Shown piece after piece: positions 7,928 through 16,274 of a stretch of DNA of 40,595 nt (positions are counted from its first letter, which is position 1; each line of letters opens with the position of its first letter). The DNA lies in assembly GCA_002392345.1 (NCBI GenBank), contig DGGU01000005.1:1-40595 (forward strand), read 5' to 3'. The notes under the pieces were generated by a model, which searched no databases, was not told the DNA's origin, and worked only from the letters and a program-made list of their open reading frames with translations. The DNA comes from Lachnospiraceae bacterium UBA3866 (GTDB taxonomy: Bacteria > Bacillota > Clostridia > Lachnospirales > Lachnospiraceae). The translations under genes were made by a program, and so were the position numbers.

Positions 7928-9559
7928 TTATATACAATAATATTTAGTCAAGAAGTAGGTTCTGTCCCAGTCAAGAATCTTCCTCTCTGCTTCCTTCTCC
8001 GGATGAATATTGAACTCATCAAAGACCATCATATACTTGTCCTTCAGGTCATACATCGGCCACTCGTGCGCCTTGCCGTCAGGCGAAATATCCGCCGTAA
8101 GGGATGGGTTGCCAGTCTTAGCAAACTGAACCCACATCCTGCGCATAGTCTTGCAAAATGTTTCATCAAGCGCCCTTCCTGTGACAAGTCTTTCCTCCGG
8201 ATGATTGAATACAACCGAAAGCTCGATACCATGTCCACTACGGATCAAAGGCGTAGCTGATTCCGGAGTAAAGAAATAAGTATAGTTTCTTCCGCCCGCC
8301 TTTGTCTGATTCTCAGACACACGAAACAGCGGTGCGATAAATACAAGCTGATCAAATAAACGACTTTCGCAGGTATATTCAGGACTTACATCCTTCAAGT
8401 CCTTGCAGTAACTCTCCACCAATGCCTTCTCATCCGTTGCTAACTGTGCCAGTTTCTTCGCCTTACGATGATTGGTAAACGCATTGTAGGCTTCAATCCC
8501 AAAACCCCACACAAAATAACCCATTTCATCCTTGTTACAACCCTGAAGGAAGTCAACATTCTTCGCAACTCCGTCCGCGTAAGCCTTATAAGGATCAAGT
8601 GGCAAAATTCTTCCGTCACGTTCCGCCCAAATACGCAAATTTAATGCAATCCCTGATTCATGTAAGAATTTTTCCACATCAACTTTCTGTAGGTCAGCAA
8701 CAGTTTTACAGCCGAGGCGTTCCATCACTTCATTCGTACAGGCAATAGATTCTTCCGTAGACCTTGTGAAAACAGGAGCACCACTCTCGGCAATGACGCG
8801 TCGGAAATATTTCTGGGTACCATCAATCAGTGGAAGCAAGGTCACACTTGCACCACCAGCGGATTCACCAAAGATCGTCACATTGTCGGGATCGCCACCA
8901 AAAGCTGCAATATTCTCATGAACCCACTTTAATGCCATTACTTGGTCTAAGAGCCCTAGATTCTGAGCATCTGGATAGTCACCTCCGTCCGGCAAATGGG
9001 ATAAATGAAAGAACCCAAAAACATTCAGCCTATACTCAAGGGTAACGAGAATGACACTGGGATTCTCTTGAACAAAATTTGTGCCTTCCTCCCGTGGCTC
9101 CACCGTCGAGCCAATTGCAAAAGCACCGCCATGGATCCATACCATAACAGGTTTCTTAGCGCTTTGATCCGTCGCAGACTTCCAAATATTCAGAAACAGA
9201 CATTCTTCACTCTGCGGATAAAGAGATCCAACCTGACTTACGCTTCCTTCCTGACGTGGAATCCTGCCAAAGTAATATGCCTCATACACTCCGTCATCAC
9301 TCACACAGTCCACCGGTGCTTTCCAGCGAAGTTCGCCCGCCGGTTGTTTTCCTACAAAGGGAATGCCCTTGTAAGCAATGACATCTTTCGATTTCTTACC
9401 GACGAAAGTGCCATTAATACACTTTACTGCAAGTGACTTGTCGTAATTTCCGTCAGTAATTCTTTTATTCTCTCCATACAGAGATTGTATTCTCTCTGCT
9501 TCCTTTTTTACCACACTCTCTTCATTTGAAATACCAGGTGTATTATTTTCAATACTCAT
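7928..9559 (-). CDS. Type-B carboxylesterase with N-terminal extension (esterase 2)
   Basis: A 543-residue type-B carboxylesterase. The triad is Ser233 (GESAGGAS), Glu345 (NKDEMGYF) and His443 (SGHGIELS), with the oxyanion block HGGAF at 143-147. The core starts near residue 43 (LAVKCINGTFVG). The first about 42 residues are charged, largely helical in character and are not a signal peptide; esterase 3 has a shorter, similar lead ending in GDYDK before the same motif, so the two are the closest pair. AAGGAG stands nine bases before the ATG. The gene is 41 bases upstream of the MATE gene and 54 bases after esterase 3, consistent with one transcript. The predicted activity is cytoplasmic ester or carbamate hydrolysis of an unknown substrate. 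Confidence 0.9.
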   Translation of the reverse strand: MSIENNTPGISNEESVVKKEAERIQSLYGENKRITDGNYDKSLAVKCINGTFVGKKSKDVIAYKGIPFVGKQPAGELRWKAPVDCVSDDGVYEAYYFGRIPRQEGSVSQVGSLYPQSEECLFLNIWKSATDQSAKKPVMVWIHGGAFAIGSTVEPREEGTNFVQENPSVILVTLEYRLNVFGFFHLSHLPDGGDYPDAQNLGLLDQVMALKWVHENIAAFGGDPDNVTIFGESAGGASVTLLPLIDGTQKYFRRVIAESGAPVFTRSTEESIACTNEVMERLGCKTVADLQKVDVEKFLHESGIALNLRIWAERDGRILPLDPYKAYADGVAKNVDFLQGCNKDEMGYFVWGFGIEAYNAFTNHRKAKKLAQLATDEKALVESYCKDLKDVSPEYTCESRLFDQLVFIAPLFRVSENQTKAGGRNYTYFFTPESATPLIRSGHGIELSVVFNHPEERLVTGRALDETFCKTMRRMWVQFAKTGNPSLTADISPDGKAHEWPMYDLKDKYMMVFDEFNIHPEKEAERKILDWDRTYFLTKYYCI

Positions 9560-9613
9560 TATATTTTTCTCCTTTTGTTTTCTTTCATTTATCTATTACA
9601 AGACATATAGAAC

Positions 9614-11251
9614 CTATGACTTCTTATTACGCTCAGCCATAACATCTAAAAGATAATGAGGAGTAAAGTAATTGTCCATAAACTGATAGTAGCCTATCAA
9701 TGGAAGCACGGCCTTGTACTGGTCAGCAAGAAGACCCTTTTTCATATGTAGGTCACCTGGTCCAGCTATATCTAGTACATCCTGGTCTTTTTCAGAGTAT
9801 GGTTCCCATTTAACTTTATCTGTTGATGGGTTGCCACAACGCGCAAAATTAGTCCACATCTGCTGAACACTAGCGAAAATCTCTTCAGGAATGTTTGTAC
9901 CATTGAAAGCGCTTGTCGTACCTACACATCTAAGGTCAAAAACAAATAGAAGCTCCACAGAATGTGCTGCTCCCACATCAGCATTGCTACCTGGATATGA
10001 CCAGTAGTAGCAGAAAGTTTTATTAAATGCACTTTGAACATCGAGTTGCTTAAGCATTGGAACTCTGAACATGAGCTCGTTCATGAACTCTGTCTCGATT
10101 AGTCCTGGCTCTTTAAACCTACAAACTCTCTTAAACTCCTCATAATACTTCTTGTCCTCTTCCTTCAAATTAGAGGCTGCGTCTCCCACGGCATTCATAG
10201 CAAATTTCTTTTGCTCTTCTAAAGTCAGAGTCTGACCCTCACCCATGAACAGCCTAGCTTCATCAGCTGTGCTACCAGCCATGATAGATATATGCTTTGC
10301 ATACCCTTTTTTATAAAGTTCAATAGGCGCCTCTGGCAACACCTCAGTTCCATAGTAAGGACAAGATGTAAACTGTCCAACCGCTTTTACATACGCCTCT
10401 TGAAGTTTCTCTTCGCTTAGCGCCATGATGTCATCCATGGTCTTACAGCCAGTGTACTCAAGCAGTGCCTTCGTCTTTCCCTTAGCAGCTTTGCAGTCAA
10501 CTGGAAAAGCTAATGTGGTCGAACCACTTTGAGCAATTACTTTTTGGAAATATTGATTTGCTTCTTTCATAACTGGTAGAATGGATACTGAACCTCCTCC
10601 AGCACTCTGTCCAAAGATGGTCACATTATCAGGGTCGCCACCGAAAGCAGCGATGTTCTCATGCACCCACCTAAGTGCCATAGCCTGGTCAAGAAGACCA
10701 TTGCATGGTGCTGTCTTAAAATTTTCACCACCAGGTACTGATGAAAAATCCATGAAACCATACATGTTCAATCGGTAATTGATGTTCACCATGATAATAT
10801 CACTTTGTCTCTGAACTAGGTTTGCACCACTATATCCTGGTTGTGAACCTGAGCCGACAACATATGCCCCACCATGGATCCAGACCATTACTGGCTTCTT
10901 CTCGGTCTTATCATCCGTATTGACCCAAATGTTTAAGTAGAGGCAGTCCTCAGATTCCAACTTCTGTATGCAAGGATAACCAGTTGAGCCATAAGCACCC
11001 TTCCCATAATACTTTGCCTCAAAGACTCCATCTCTCGCATCCACATACTCTGGTGCCTTGAAACGACGCTTACCTACCGGTGGCTTCGCATATGGGATTC
11101 CTAACCACGATGTAACTCCATTCTCCTCAGTTCCGACGAAAGTTCCATTTATACACTTCACGGCATGGGTCTTGTCGTAATCCCCAGTGATTTCACTGTT
11201 CAAATTCTTGTACGACTCCATTCTAATTAAATCTTTAAATTCTCTTTTCAT
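9614..11251 (-). CDS. Type-B carboxylesterase with GQSAG nucleophile elbow (esterase 3)
   Basis: A 545-residue type-B carboxylesterase. The elbow reads GQSAGG (Ser216) where the family usually has GESAG. Glu331 (STADEARLF), His430 (GAAHSVE) and the oxyanion block HGGAY (127-131) are intact, so it should be active. The same Glu-to-Gln change is known in insect juvenile hormone esterases of this family. A longer reading from a TTG at 11269 is unlikely, because that TTG is inside the GGAGGG ribosome site that serves the ATG at 11251. The gene begins 23 bases after the end of the upstream amidohydrolase, a tight pairing. It has no signal peptide and is probably cytoplasmic. The substrate probably differs from that of the other two esterases, but nothing visible identifies it. 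Confidence 0.9.
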   Translation of the reverse strand: MKREFKDLIRMESYKNLNSEITGDYDKTHAVKCINGTFVGTEENGVTSWLGIPYAKPPVGKRRFKAPEYVDARDGVFEAKYYGKGAYGSTGYPCIQKLESEDCLYLNIWVNTDDKTEKKPVMVWIHGGAYVVGSGSQPGYSGANLVQRQSDIIMVNINYRLNMYGFMDFSSVPGGENFKTAPCNGLLDQAMALRWVHENIAAFGGDPDNVTIFGQSAGGGSVSILPVMKEANQYFQKVIAQSGSTTLAFPVDCKAAKGKTKALLEYTGCKTMDDIMALSEEKLQEAYVKAVGQFTSCPYYGTEVLPEAPIELYKKGYAKHISIMAGSTADEARLFMGEGQTLTLEEQKKFAMNAVGDAASNLKEEDKKYYEEFKRVCRFKEPGLIETEFMNELMFRVPMLKQLDVQSAFNKTFCYYWSYPGSNADVGAAHSVELLFVFDLRCVGTTSAFNGTNIPEEIFASVQQMWTNFARCGNPSTDKVKWEPYSEKDQDVLDIAGPGDLHMKKGLLADQYKAVLPLIGYYQFMDNYFTPHYLLDVMAERNKKS

Positions 11252-11274
11252 ATTTTTTACACCCTCCAATAATT

Positions 11275-12930
11275 TTAGTTTACTTTCTTACCAGCGAAAT
11301 ATACATCCGTTGGCTTATTATAACTAAAACCTTCTTGCTCTGCTGTAAGCAGATCTTTATCAAATACTAGATAGTCCGCATCCTTTCCAACCGTGATTGA
11401 TCCTTTTTTATCTTCTATACCAAGCTGGATTGCACCATTAATCGTAAATCCAATAATCATCTGTTCAATAGTCATCCTCTCATCTGCAGGAGGGAATATC
11501 TTATCACACCTTGAATATTCTGGGATTCTAGTCTTTTCAGTTGCTTTACGTGTCATACCTACTTCCATACCAAGATATGGATTCCAAGTCATTAAGTCCC
11601 CAAAGGTAATATTATCGCTCGAGAATGACACTAGTGCGCCACTGTCCCAAAGCGTTCTACAACGGAACTGCTTTTTAGAACGTTCTTCACCGAGCCATGT
11701 CGCACTCTCCTTAGTATCACCGCAATGCCAATGTGGAGTAAAGTTTGCAATCACGCCAAGTTTTGCAAACCTGTCAAGATCTGCATCATCTTGAATTTCA
11801 AGATGAGCACAGGTTACTCTCACATGTAATTTATCTCCAAGCTCCTTTTTAGCCATCTCATAGCCATCTAACACTGTGCGGGATGCACGCTCACCAACAG
11901 TATGAAGATGAAGATCTAGACCCGCCTCATTAAGATTTTTCAAAAGTTCACATATTCCTTCTACAGAAAAAGCAGTAGTTCCTTTTGTTCCTACATCCAC
12001 ATAAGGGGTAACCATGGCTGCAGTATGAATCTTTTGAGTACCATCCATAAATATTTTCATGGTATGAACCTTTAGGTGCTCCGTATTGTACTCACGATGT
12101 AAGCGGCTCACCTCCGCAAGACCCTCTTTGGCATCACGCTCTGCATTAACCACAAGACAACCGTCAACATATATAGGTAACTTTCCTTGTTCATCAAGAG
12201 CCTTTAGACGTTTATACACCTTCTCATGGAACTTTGGACCACCAGGAAGACCAGAGTCAAATACACAGCTCACTCCATATTCAATAGAAAAATCTATCCA
12301 ACGCTTAAGTGATGCATCGACCTGTTCATCAGTAAGCTCCATTGAACTATCAAGGATAATAGGTATTTCTGCTGCACCTTCAATACAATTTCCAGTCACA
12401 TGTCCATCCTTACGTACATAGATGGCAAGTCCCGGTATAGGATCTAAAGTATCATCATTAATACCATGTCTCTCAAGTATCTTTGAGTTAACCCAAGTGC
12501 TATGTCCTTCCCCTTCCTGAATCTGGAGTTCAGCATCTGGACATATCGCATCAAGATCCTCTTTAACTATATCCTCTCCATTTAGAAATTTTTTCTCCAA
12601 GAGAAATCTATAACGCTTTAAACCCGGATTCTCCTTGATGCACTTGGCCATAATGTCTAGAGCTTCTTTCTTACCATTTGGTTCAATTCGCTCTCCCGGT
12701 TCAGCATACTCAAATCCCACAGGAATTGTTACATGAACATGGCTATCTATAATAGCAGGCATAATAAACTTGCCTCCAAGGTCTATAACCTCTCCCTCAT
12801 ACTCAGAAAGTCCTGTCTCATCACCCACATATACAAACTTCCCGTCCTTTACCACAAGAGCAGTTGCTTTCGGATTGTCCTTATCCGAGGTAAATATTTT
12901 TGCATTTTTGATTATTCTGTCTACTTTCAT
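11275..12930 (-). CDS. YtcJ-type metal-dependent amidohydrolase (copy 2)
   Basis: A 551-residue paralogue of the amidohydrolases at 1.6-3.2 and 13.0-14.6 kb. Metal-site elements are DSHVH (His64, His66), MKIFMDGTQK, LHLHTVGERASR, TCAHLEIQDD and FSSDN. It is nearer to copy 3 than to copy 1, sharing TQKIHTAAMVTPY and WLGEER. Two adjacent ATGs exist. GGAGG lies six bases before the second (12930) and only three before the first, and the paralogues begin MKxD, so 12930 is chosen. It carries replacements around the predicted pocket, such as CIEGAAEIPI where copies 1 and 3 have ESAGWPF or EGAAWPF, hinting at a changed substrate range after duplication. It is probably co-transcribed with esterase 3, which starts 23 bases downstream. 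Cytoplasmic. Confidence 0.88.
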   Translation of the reverse strand: MKVDRIIKNAKIFTSDKDNPKATALVVKDGKFVYVGDETGLSEYEGEVIDLGGKFIMPAIIDSHVHVTIPVGFEYAEPGERIEPNGKKEALDIMAKCIKENPGLKRYRFLLEKKFLNGEDIVKEDLDAICPDAELQIQEGEGHSTWVNSKILERHGINDDTLDPIPGLAIYVRKDGHVTGNCIEGAAEIPIILDSSMELTDEQVDASLKRWIDFSIEYGVSCVFDSGLPGGPKFHEKVYKRLKALDEQGKLPIYVDGCLVVNAERDAKEGLAEVSRLHREYNTEHLKVHTMKIFMDGTQKIHTAAMVTPYVDVGTKGTTAFSVEGICELLKNLNEAGLDLHLHTVGERASRTVLDGYEMAKKELGDKLHVRVTCAHLEIQDDADLDRFAKLGVIANFTPHWHCGDTKESATWLGEERSKKQFRCRTLWDSGALVSFSSDNITFGDLMTWNPYLGMEVGMTRKATEKTRIPEYSRCDKIFPPADERMTIEQMIIGFTINGAIQLGIEDKKGSITVGKDADYLVFDKDLLTAEQEGFSYNKPTDVYFAGKKVN

Positions 12931-12965
12931 CATTGCCCTCCTTTCATTATCTAATATATATTTTG

Positions 12966-12983
12966 ATTTAGCTTATGCTAAAT
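12966..12983 (-). other. Intercistronic hairpin between amidohydrolase copies 3 and 2
   Basis: ATTTAGC (12966-12972), a four-base loop and GCTAAAT (12977-12983) pair perfectly. No T-run follows on the minus strand, so this is not a standard terminator. It lies in the 69-base AT-rich gap between the two paralogous genes and may mark a processing or stability site in the transcript. Confidence 0.3.
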
Positions 12984-12999
12984 AGTTTATATTGCATAA

Positions 13000-14649
13000 T
13001 TAATTTACTTTCTTTCCGACTATATATACATCTTTTGGCATATTATAGCTAAAACCTTCCTTTTCGGCAGTAAGTAAGTCTTTATCAAATACAAGATAAT
13101 CAGCATCTTTTCCAGCAGTAATTGAACCTTTTCTATCCTCTATGCCAAGCTGTATTGCGCCATTAATTGTATACCCCAAGATCATTTCTTCAATGTTCAT
13201 TCTCTCATTCGCAGGTGGAAATACCTCTTTGGTTCTTATAAATTCAGGTGCTCGTGTTTTATCAGTAATTTGGCGTCTCATCCCGACCTCCATGCCAAGA
13301 TAAGGACTCCACCTTACAAAATCACTATAAGCAACATTATCACTAGACCATGTCACAATGGCGCCACTGTCCCAGAGTGTCTTGCAGCGAAACATTTTCC
13401 TAGCACGTTCTTCTCCAAGCCATGTACTTGAAGAATTAGGATCTGCAGCATGCCAATATGGTGTAAAGTCAGCAATAACACCAAGCTTGGCAAAGCGTCC
13501 AAGATCATCATCATCTTGAATCTCTAAATGTGCACATGTAACTCTCACACGATAAGCATCTCCTAGTTCTTTTCTTGCAAGTTCCACAGCATCTAGTACT
13601 GTGCGCGAAGATCTCTCTCCTACTGTATGTACGTGAAGATCCATCCCTATCTCATTCAATTCTTTAATAATATCTGCAAGCCCTCTAGCATCAAAGCAAG
13701 TAGCACCAGTCTCATGAGTGTCCACATATGGTGTAACCATAGCTGCGGTATGTATCTTCTGAGTTCCATCCATCAATATCTTAAGTGTATGAACCTTAAT
13801 GTGCTCCGTATTAAACTCATGATTACAACGTTTTAGTTCTTCTAATGCTTTCTCTTTTTTAGCTGGATTCGTGAGTATATAACATCCATCAATATAAACC
13901 GGTAGTTTTCCCTGTTCATCCATCTTACGTAAAAGTAAATAAACCCTCTCATGGAACTTTTCATACTCAGGGAAACCTGCATCAAACACACAAGATACAC
14001 CAGTTTTTACACAATAGTCAACTAATCGCATAAGCGGTCCTTCTATTTGCTCATCTGTCAATTTATCTAAGTCAAAAAGGAATGGCCATGCTGCACCTTC
14101 AAAAGCATTTCCAGTAATATGTCCATCCTTACGAACATAATAACTTAAGTGAGGCACTGGATCAGGTGTCTCATCTGTAATTCCCTTTGACGCAAGAATC
14201 TTAGAATTCACCCAGACGCTATGACATTCCCCTTCTAGTACAATCAATTCGCTGTCAGGACAGATTGAGTCGAGGTCCTCCTTTGTAAGGATTTCTCCTT
14301 TTAAGCATGCCTGCTCCATCATAAATCTGTAGCGTGGAAGACCTGGATTTTTAGCTATATAGTCTGCCATAAAGTCAAGACCTGCTTTCTTGCCTTCGCA
14401 ATCAAAGCGCACTCCGAGATCTGCATATTCAAACCCTATACTTGTCGTTACATGAACATGAGAGTCAATGATTGCGGGCATAATAAACTTGCCGCCAAGG
14501 TCAATGGCCTCTCCCTCATACTTTGAAAGTCCTGCCTCATCGCCAACATAGACGAACTTCCCGTCCTTTACCACAAGGCTAGTTGCCTTAGGATTTTTCT
14601 TATCAGCAGTAAATATTTTTGCATTTTTGATTATCCTGTCTGCTTTCAT
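13000..14649 (-). CDS. YtcJ-type metal-dependent amidohydrolase (copy 3)
   Basis: A 549-residue amidohydrolase, the first of the hydrolase genes in transcription order. The metal-site series is complete: DSHVH, LKILMDGTQK, LHVHTVGERSSR, TCAHLEIQDDDD and WSSDN. It carries the same N-terminal (RIIKNAKIFTADKK) and C-terminal (KDADYLVFDKDLLTAEKEGF) strand-domain pieces as copies 1 and 2, so the three arose by duplication. The start is supported by GGAGG nine bases before the ATG. It follows the membrane protein gene by 50 bases with no terminator between them, so transcription probably enters from the promoter near 15.3 kb. No signal peptide is seen. The family reaction is hydrolysis of amide-like C-N bonds; the physiological substrate is not known. 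Confidence 0.88.
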   Translation of the reverse strand: MKADRIIKNAKIFTADKKNPKATSLVVKDGKFVYVGDEAGLSKYEGEAIDLGGKFIMPAIIDSHVHVTTSIGFEYADLGVRFDCEGKKAGLDFMADYIAKNPGLPRYRFMMEQACLKGEILTKEDLDSICPDSELIVLEGECHSVWVNSKILASKGITDETPDPVPHLSYYVRKDGHITGNAFEGAAWPFLFDLDKLTDEQIEGPLMRLVDYCVKTGVSCVFDAGFPEYEKFHERVYLLLRKMDEQGKLPVYIDGCYILTNPAKKEKALEELKRCNHEFNTEHIKVHTLKILMDGTQKIHTAAMVTPYVDTHETGATCFDARGLADIIKELNEIGMDLHVHTVGERSSRTVLDAVELARKELGDAYRVRVTCAHLEIQDDDDLGRFAKLGVIADFTPYWHAADPNSSSTWLGEERARKMFRCKTLWDSGAIVTWSSDNVAYSDFVRWSPYLGMEVGMRRQITDKTRAPEFIRTKEVFPPANERMNIEEMILGYTINGAIQLGIEDRKGSITAGKDADYLVFDKDLLTAEKEGFSYNMPKDVYIVGKKVN

Positions 14650-14699
14650 TTCATTCTCCCTCCTATTTTCTATTTTTATATAAATAAGTTTTTTTAACT

Positions 14700-15290
14700 T
14701 TATAAATTATTTCCTTCACTCTCAACAAAACTTACCTTCATGCTCGCAATTCTTCCTGCACTGATTTTTTCATTTTGGTAATCACCTCTTTCGATAAAAA
14801 GATATCTAACAAAAGAATCTGCAAATAAGTAGAATAAGACATAGAAAAATTCTCGTGGGATTCCTCCAATATATTGCCCTATCAATGTAATAAGTAAACC
14901 TGAAACAACAGTACCTACCACCATTTCAATAAAAACCTGTCGGTGATGTCTATTCTCTTGTATGGTTCGGCCAAGTTGATAGTCTCCGTCTGAAGCGATT
15001 GTGTCAATAATGATATTTTTTTCCTCCTCAGTAAATTTCGAGCCATATATCTCTAAAACAATAGGATACTGTATCGGAATACACTCAACAAAACTCATTA
15101 TATAATCCGCAAACTCTGAATTAAGACTCTCACACCCCCTAACACTATATCTACTTATAATATCTTCCATATTCTCTACACGGCAAGGAATATAAGCAAT
15201 CCCGTCCTCTAGGACTTCATTTTTTAAGCGACGCTCCAATAATGAATTTTTACTTAAAAATTTTCGTATGTTATTATCCTCATTCATCAT
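14700..15290 (-). CDS. Conserved-looking two-helix membrane protein of unknown function, head of the hydrolase array
   Basis: A 196-residue protein. The first about 115 residues are soluble and charged, with IVLEIYGSKFTEEEKNIIID in the middle. Two hydrophobic helices follow (about 118-140, MVVGTVVSGLLITLIGQYIG, and 145-165), then a short polar tail. I recall similar clostridial hypothetical proteins but cannot name a family. It has the array's only strong promoter (15321-15349) and ends 50 bases before the first amidohydrolase, so it could be the lead gene. The ribosome site AAAGGA is about 12 bases from the ATG, rather far. It is AT-rich like the DNA to its right, so it may belong to the host backbone, with the hydrolase block inserted behind its promoter. 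Confidence 0.75.
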   Translation of the reverse strand: MMNEDNNIRKFLSKNSLLERRLKNEVLEDGIAYIPCRVENMEDIISRYSVRGCESLNSEFADYIMSFVECIPIQYPIVLEIYGSKFTEEEKNIIIDTIASDGDYQLGRTIQENRHHRQVFIEMVVGTVVSGLLITLIGQYIGGIPREFFYVLFYLFADSFVRYLFIERGDYQNEKISAGRIASMKVSFVESEGNNL

Positions 15291-15320
15291 ATAATCACTT
15301 TTCCTTTCTTCGCTACGATT

Positions 15321-15349
15321 ATTTTATCAAAAATTAAGCTATTTATCAA
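15321..15349 (-). promoter_or_regulatory. Sigma-A-type promoter for the membrane protein and hydrolase array
   Basis: On the minus strand, TTGATA (15344-15349) and TAAAAT (15321-15326) are separated by exactly 17 bases. The start codon of the membrane protein gene follows about 30 bases downstream. It is the best promoter seen upstream of the array. Confidence 0.65.
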
Positions 15350-15587
15350 CGAACAACTCTTTTTTACACATTATTTTACTTAAATCCAAGGCATAAAACT
15401 GCAACCCTATGAACATTTAAAACTATAAAAATTGAAAGATTTGCTGACACAGCAAAAATGAAATCCCCAATATTCAAAGGAATTTTTAGATACGGTATCA
15501 AGCAAGCCATTACTTTGTTTGTCGCAACCCCTACCGTGATACCATTTTTAAAATGATTTTGAAACGGAAATGAAAAGGAATTGAAAT

Positions 15588-16274
15588 TTACAAATATTTT
15601 TGTTTTATATCTTCCCATTTTCTATTTTCACACCAATAAACAACATTATCACCAACATCAAAAACCATTGATACAACTGTTGGGCACACTGTTTGTGAAA
15701 CTGCTTTCAGTATATCAAAACAATCTTTTACATCAAAATCTTCAGTTGTATTTTTGATCATTTCTTCTACCTTGTTATATCTAGCCCACCCCATCCAGTC
15801 ATGTTTTTCTTTATCATGTTTATAAGGTGAAAAATTAGTCATAATTTTATATTCAGGTTTCTCGTAATATTCGCTCCCTTGTCCTGGAACAATATGTAGC
15901 ACATCTCCATTTTTATTTGAAAGTGCTGACATAAAAGTAACTCCTGGTATACTATATATCATTTCATTTTTTACTATATCTTTTATCTCACCAAAAGTTT
16001 TTTTCTTTAATAATAAATCAATATCAAGCATTATGATATTTCTGCAAGTTTCATTCACTGGATTACTTCTTTTGTCAAAAGGCCAGCAAGTAGGCATCGC
16101 TACAAAGTCCCCTCTATTATTGGCACCAAAAAGTGGCATCCATCCTTCTTTTGCATCATTTATCTCTATATAAACACCTTCATCAGTAGGGCGAACTCTA
16201 TGTTCCATATTTAAAATATCAAGATTAAAACCTACAATTGTTTTTTTTCTATTTATTACTATACTTGTACACAT
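15588..16274 (-). CDS. Ntn-type linear amide C-N hydrolase (choloylglycine hydrolase/penicillin acylase-like)
   Basis: A 228-residue protein opening MCTSIV. After removal of Met1 the exposed Cys2 would be the N-terminal nucleophile, as in choloylglycine hydrolases, penicillin V acylase and related linear amide hydrolases. Asp19 in GFNLD, the Asn in MTNFSPY and the Arg in WARYNKV match family catalytic positions. Bile salt hydrolases usually carry Arg in a GRNLD motif; here it is Phe (GFNLD), and the protein is about 90 residues shorter than them, so bile salt hydrolysis is unlikely. GAGG stands eight bases before the ATG, and the gene overlaps the end of the DUF3795 gene by 26 bases, so the two are coupled. 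Cytoplasmic by appearance. Its 3' side is AT-rich with only a short weak open frame. Confidence 0.8.
   Translation of the reverse strand: MCTSIVINRKKTIVGFNLDILNMEHRVRPTDEGVYIEINDAKEGWMPLFGANNRGDFVAMPTCWPFDKRSNPVNETCRNIIMLDIDLLLKKKTFGEIKDIVKNEMIYSIPGVTFMSALSNKNGDVLHIVPGQGSEYYEKPEYKIMTNFSPYKHDKEKHDWMGWARYNKVEEMIKNTTEDFDVKDCFDILKAVSQTVCPTVVSMVFDVGDNVVYWCENRKWEDIKQKYL

Noticed and set aside
1552..14649. A biosynthetic (natural product) gene cluster
   Set aside because: No synthase, carrier protein, ligase or tailoring enzyme is present; all enzymes are hydrolases, so a degradative or detoxifying role fits better.
15376..15618. An 80-residue open frame on the minus strand between the membrane protein gene and the Ntn-hydrolase gene
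   Set aside because: It overlaps the 3' end of the Ntn-hydrolase gene, has no ribosome site, and its hydrophobic sequence matches no family I recognise. It may be a gene remnant but cannot be supported.
15588..16274. Bile salt hydrolase as the call for the Ntn hydrolase
   Set aside because: The family arginine is replaced by phenylalanine (GFNLD) and the protein is about 90 residues too short.
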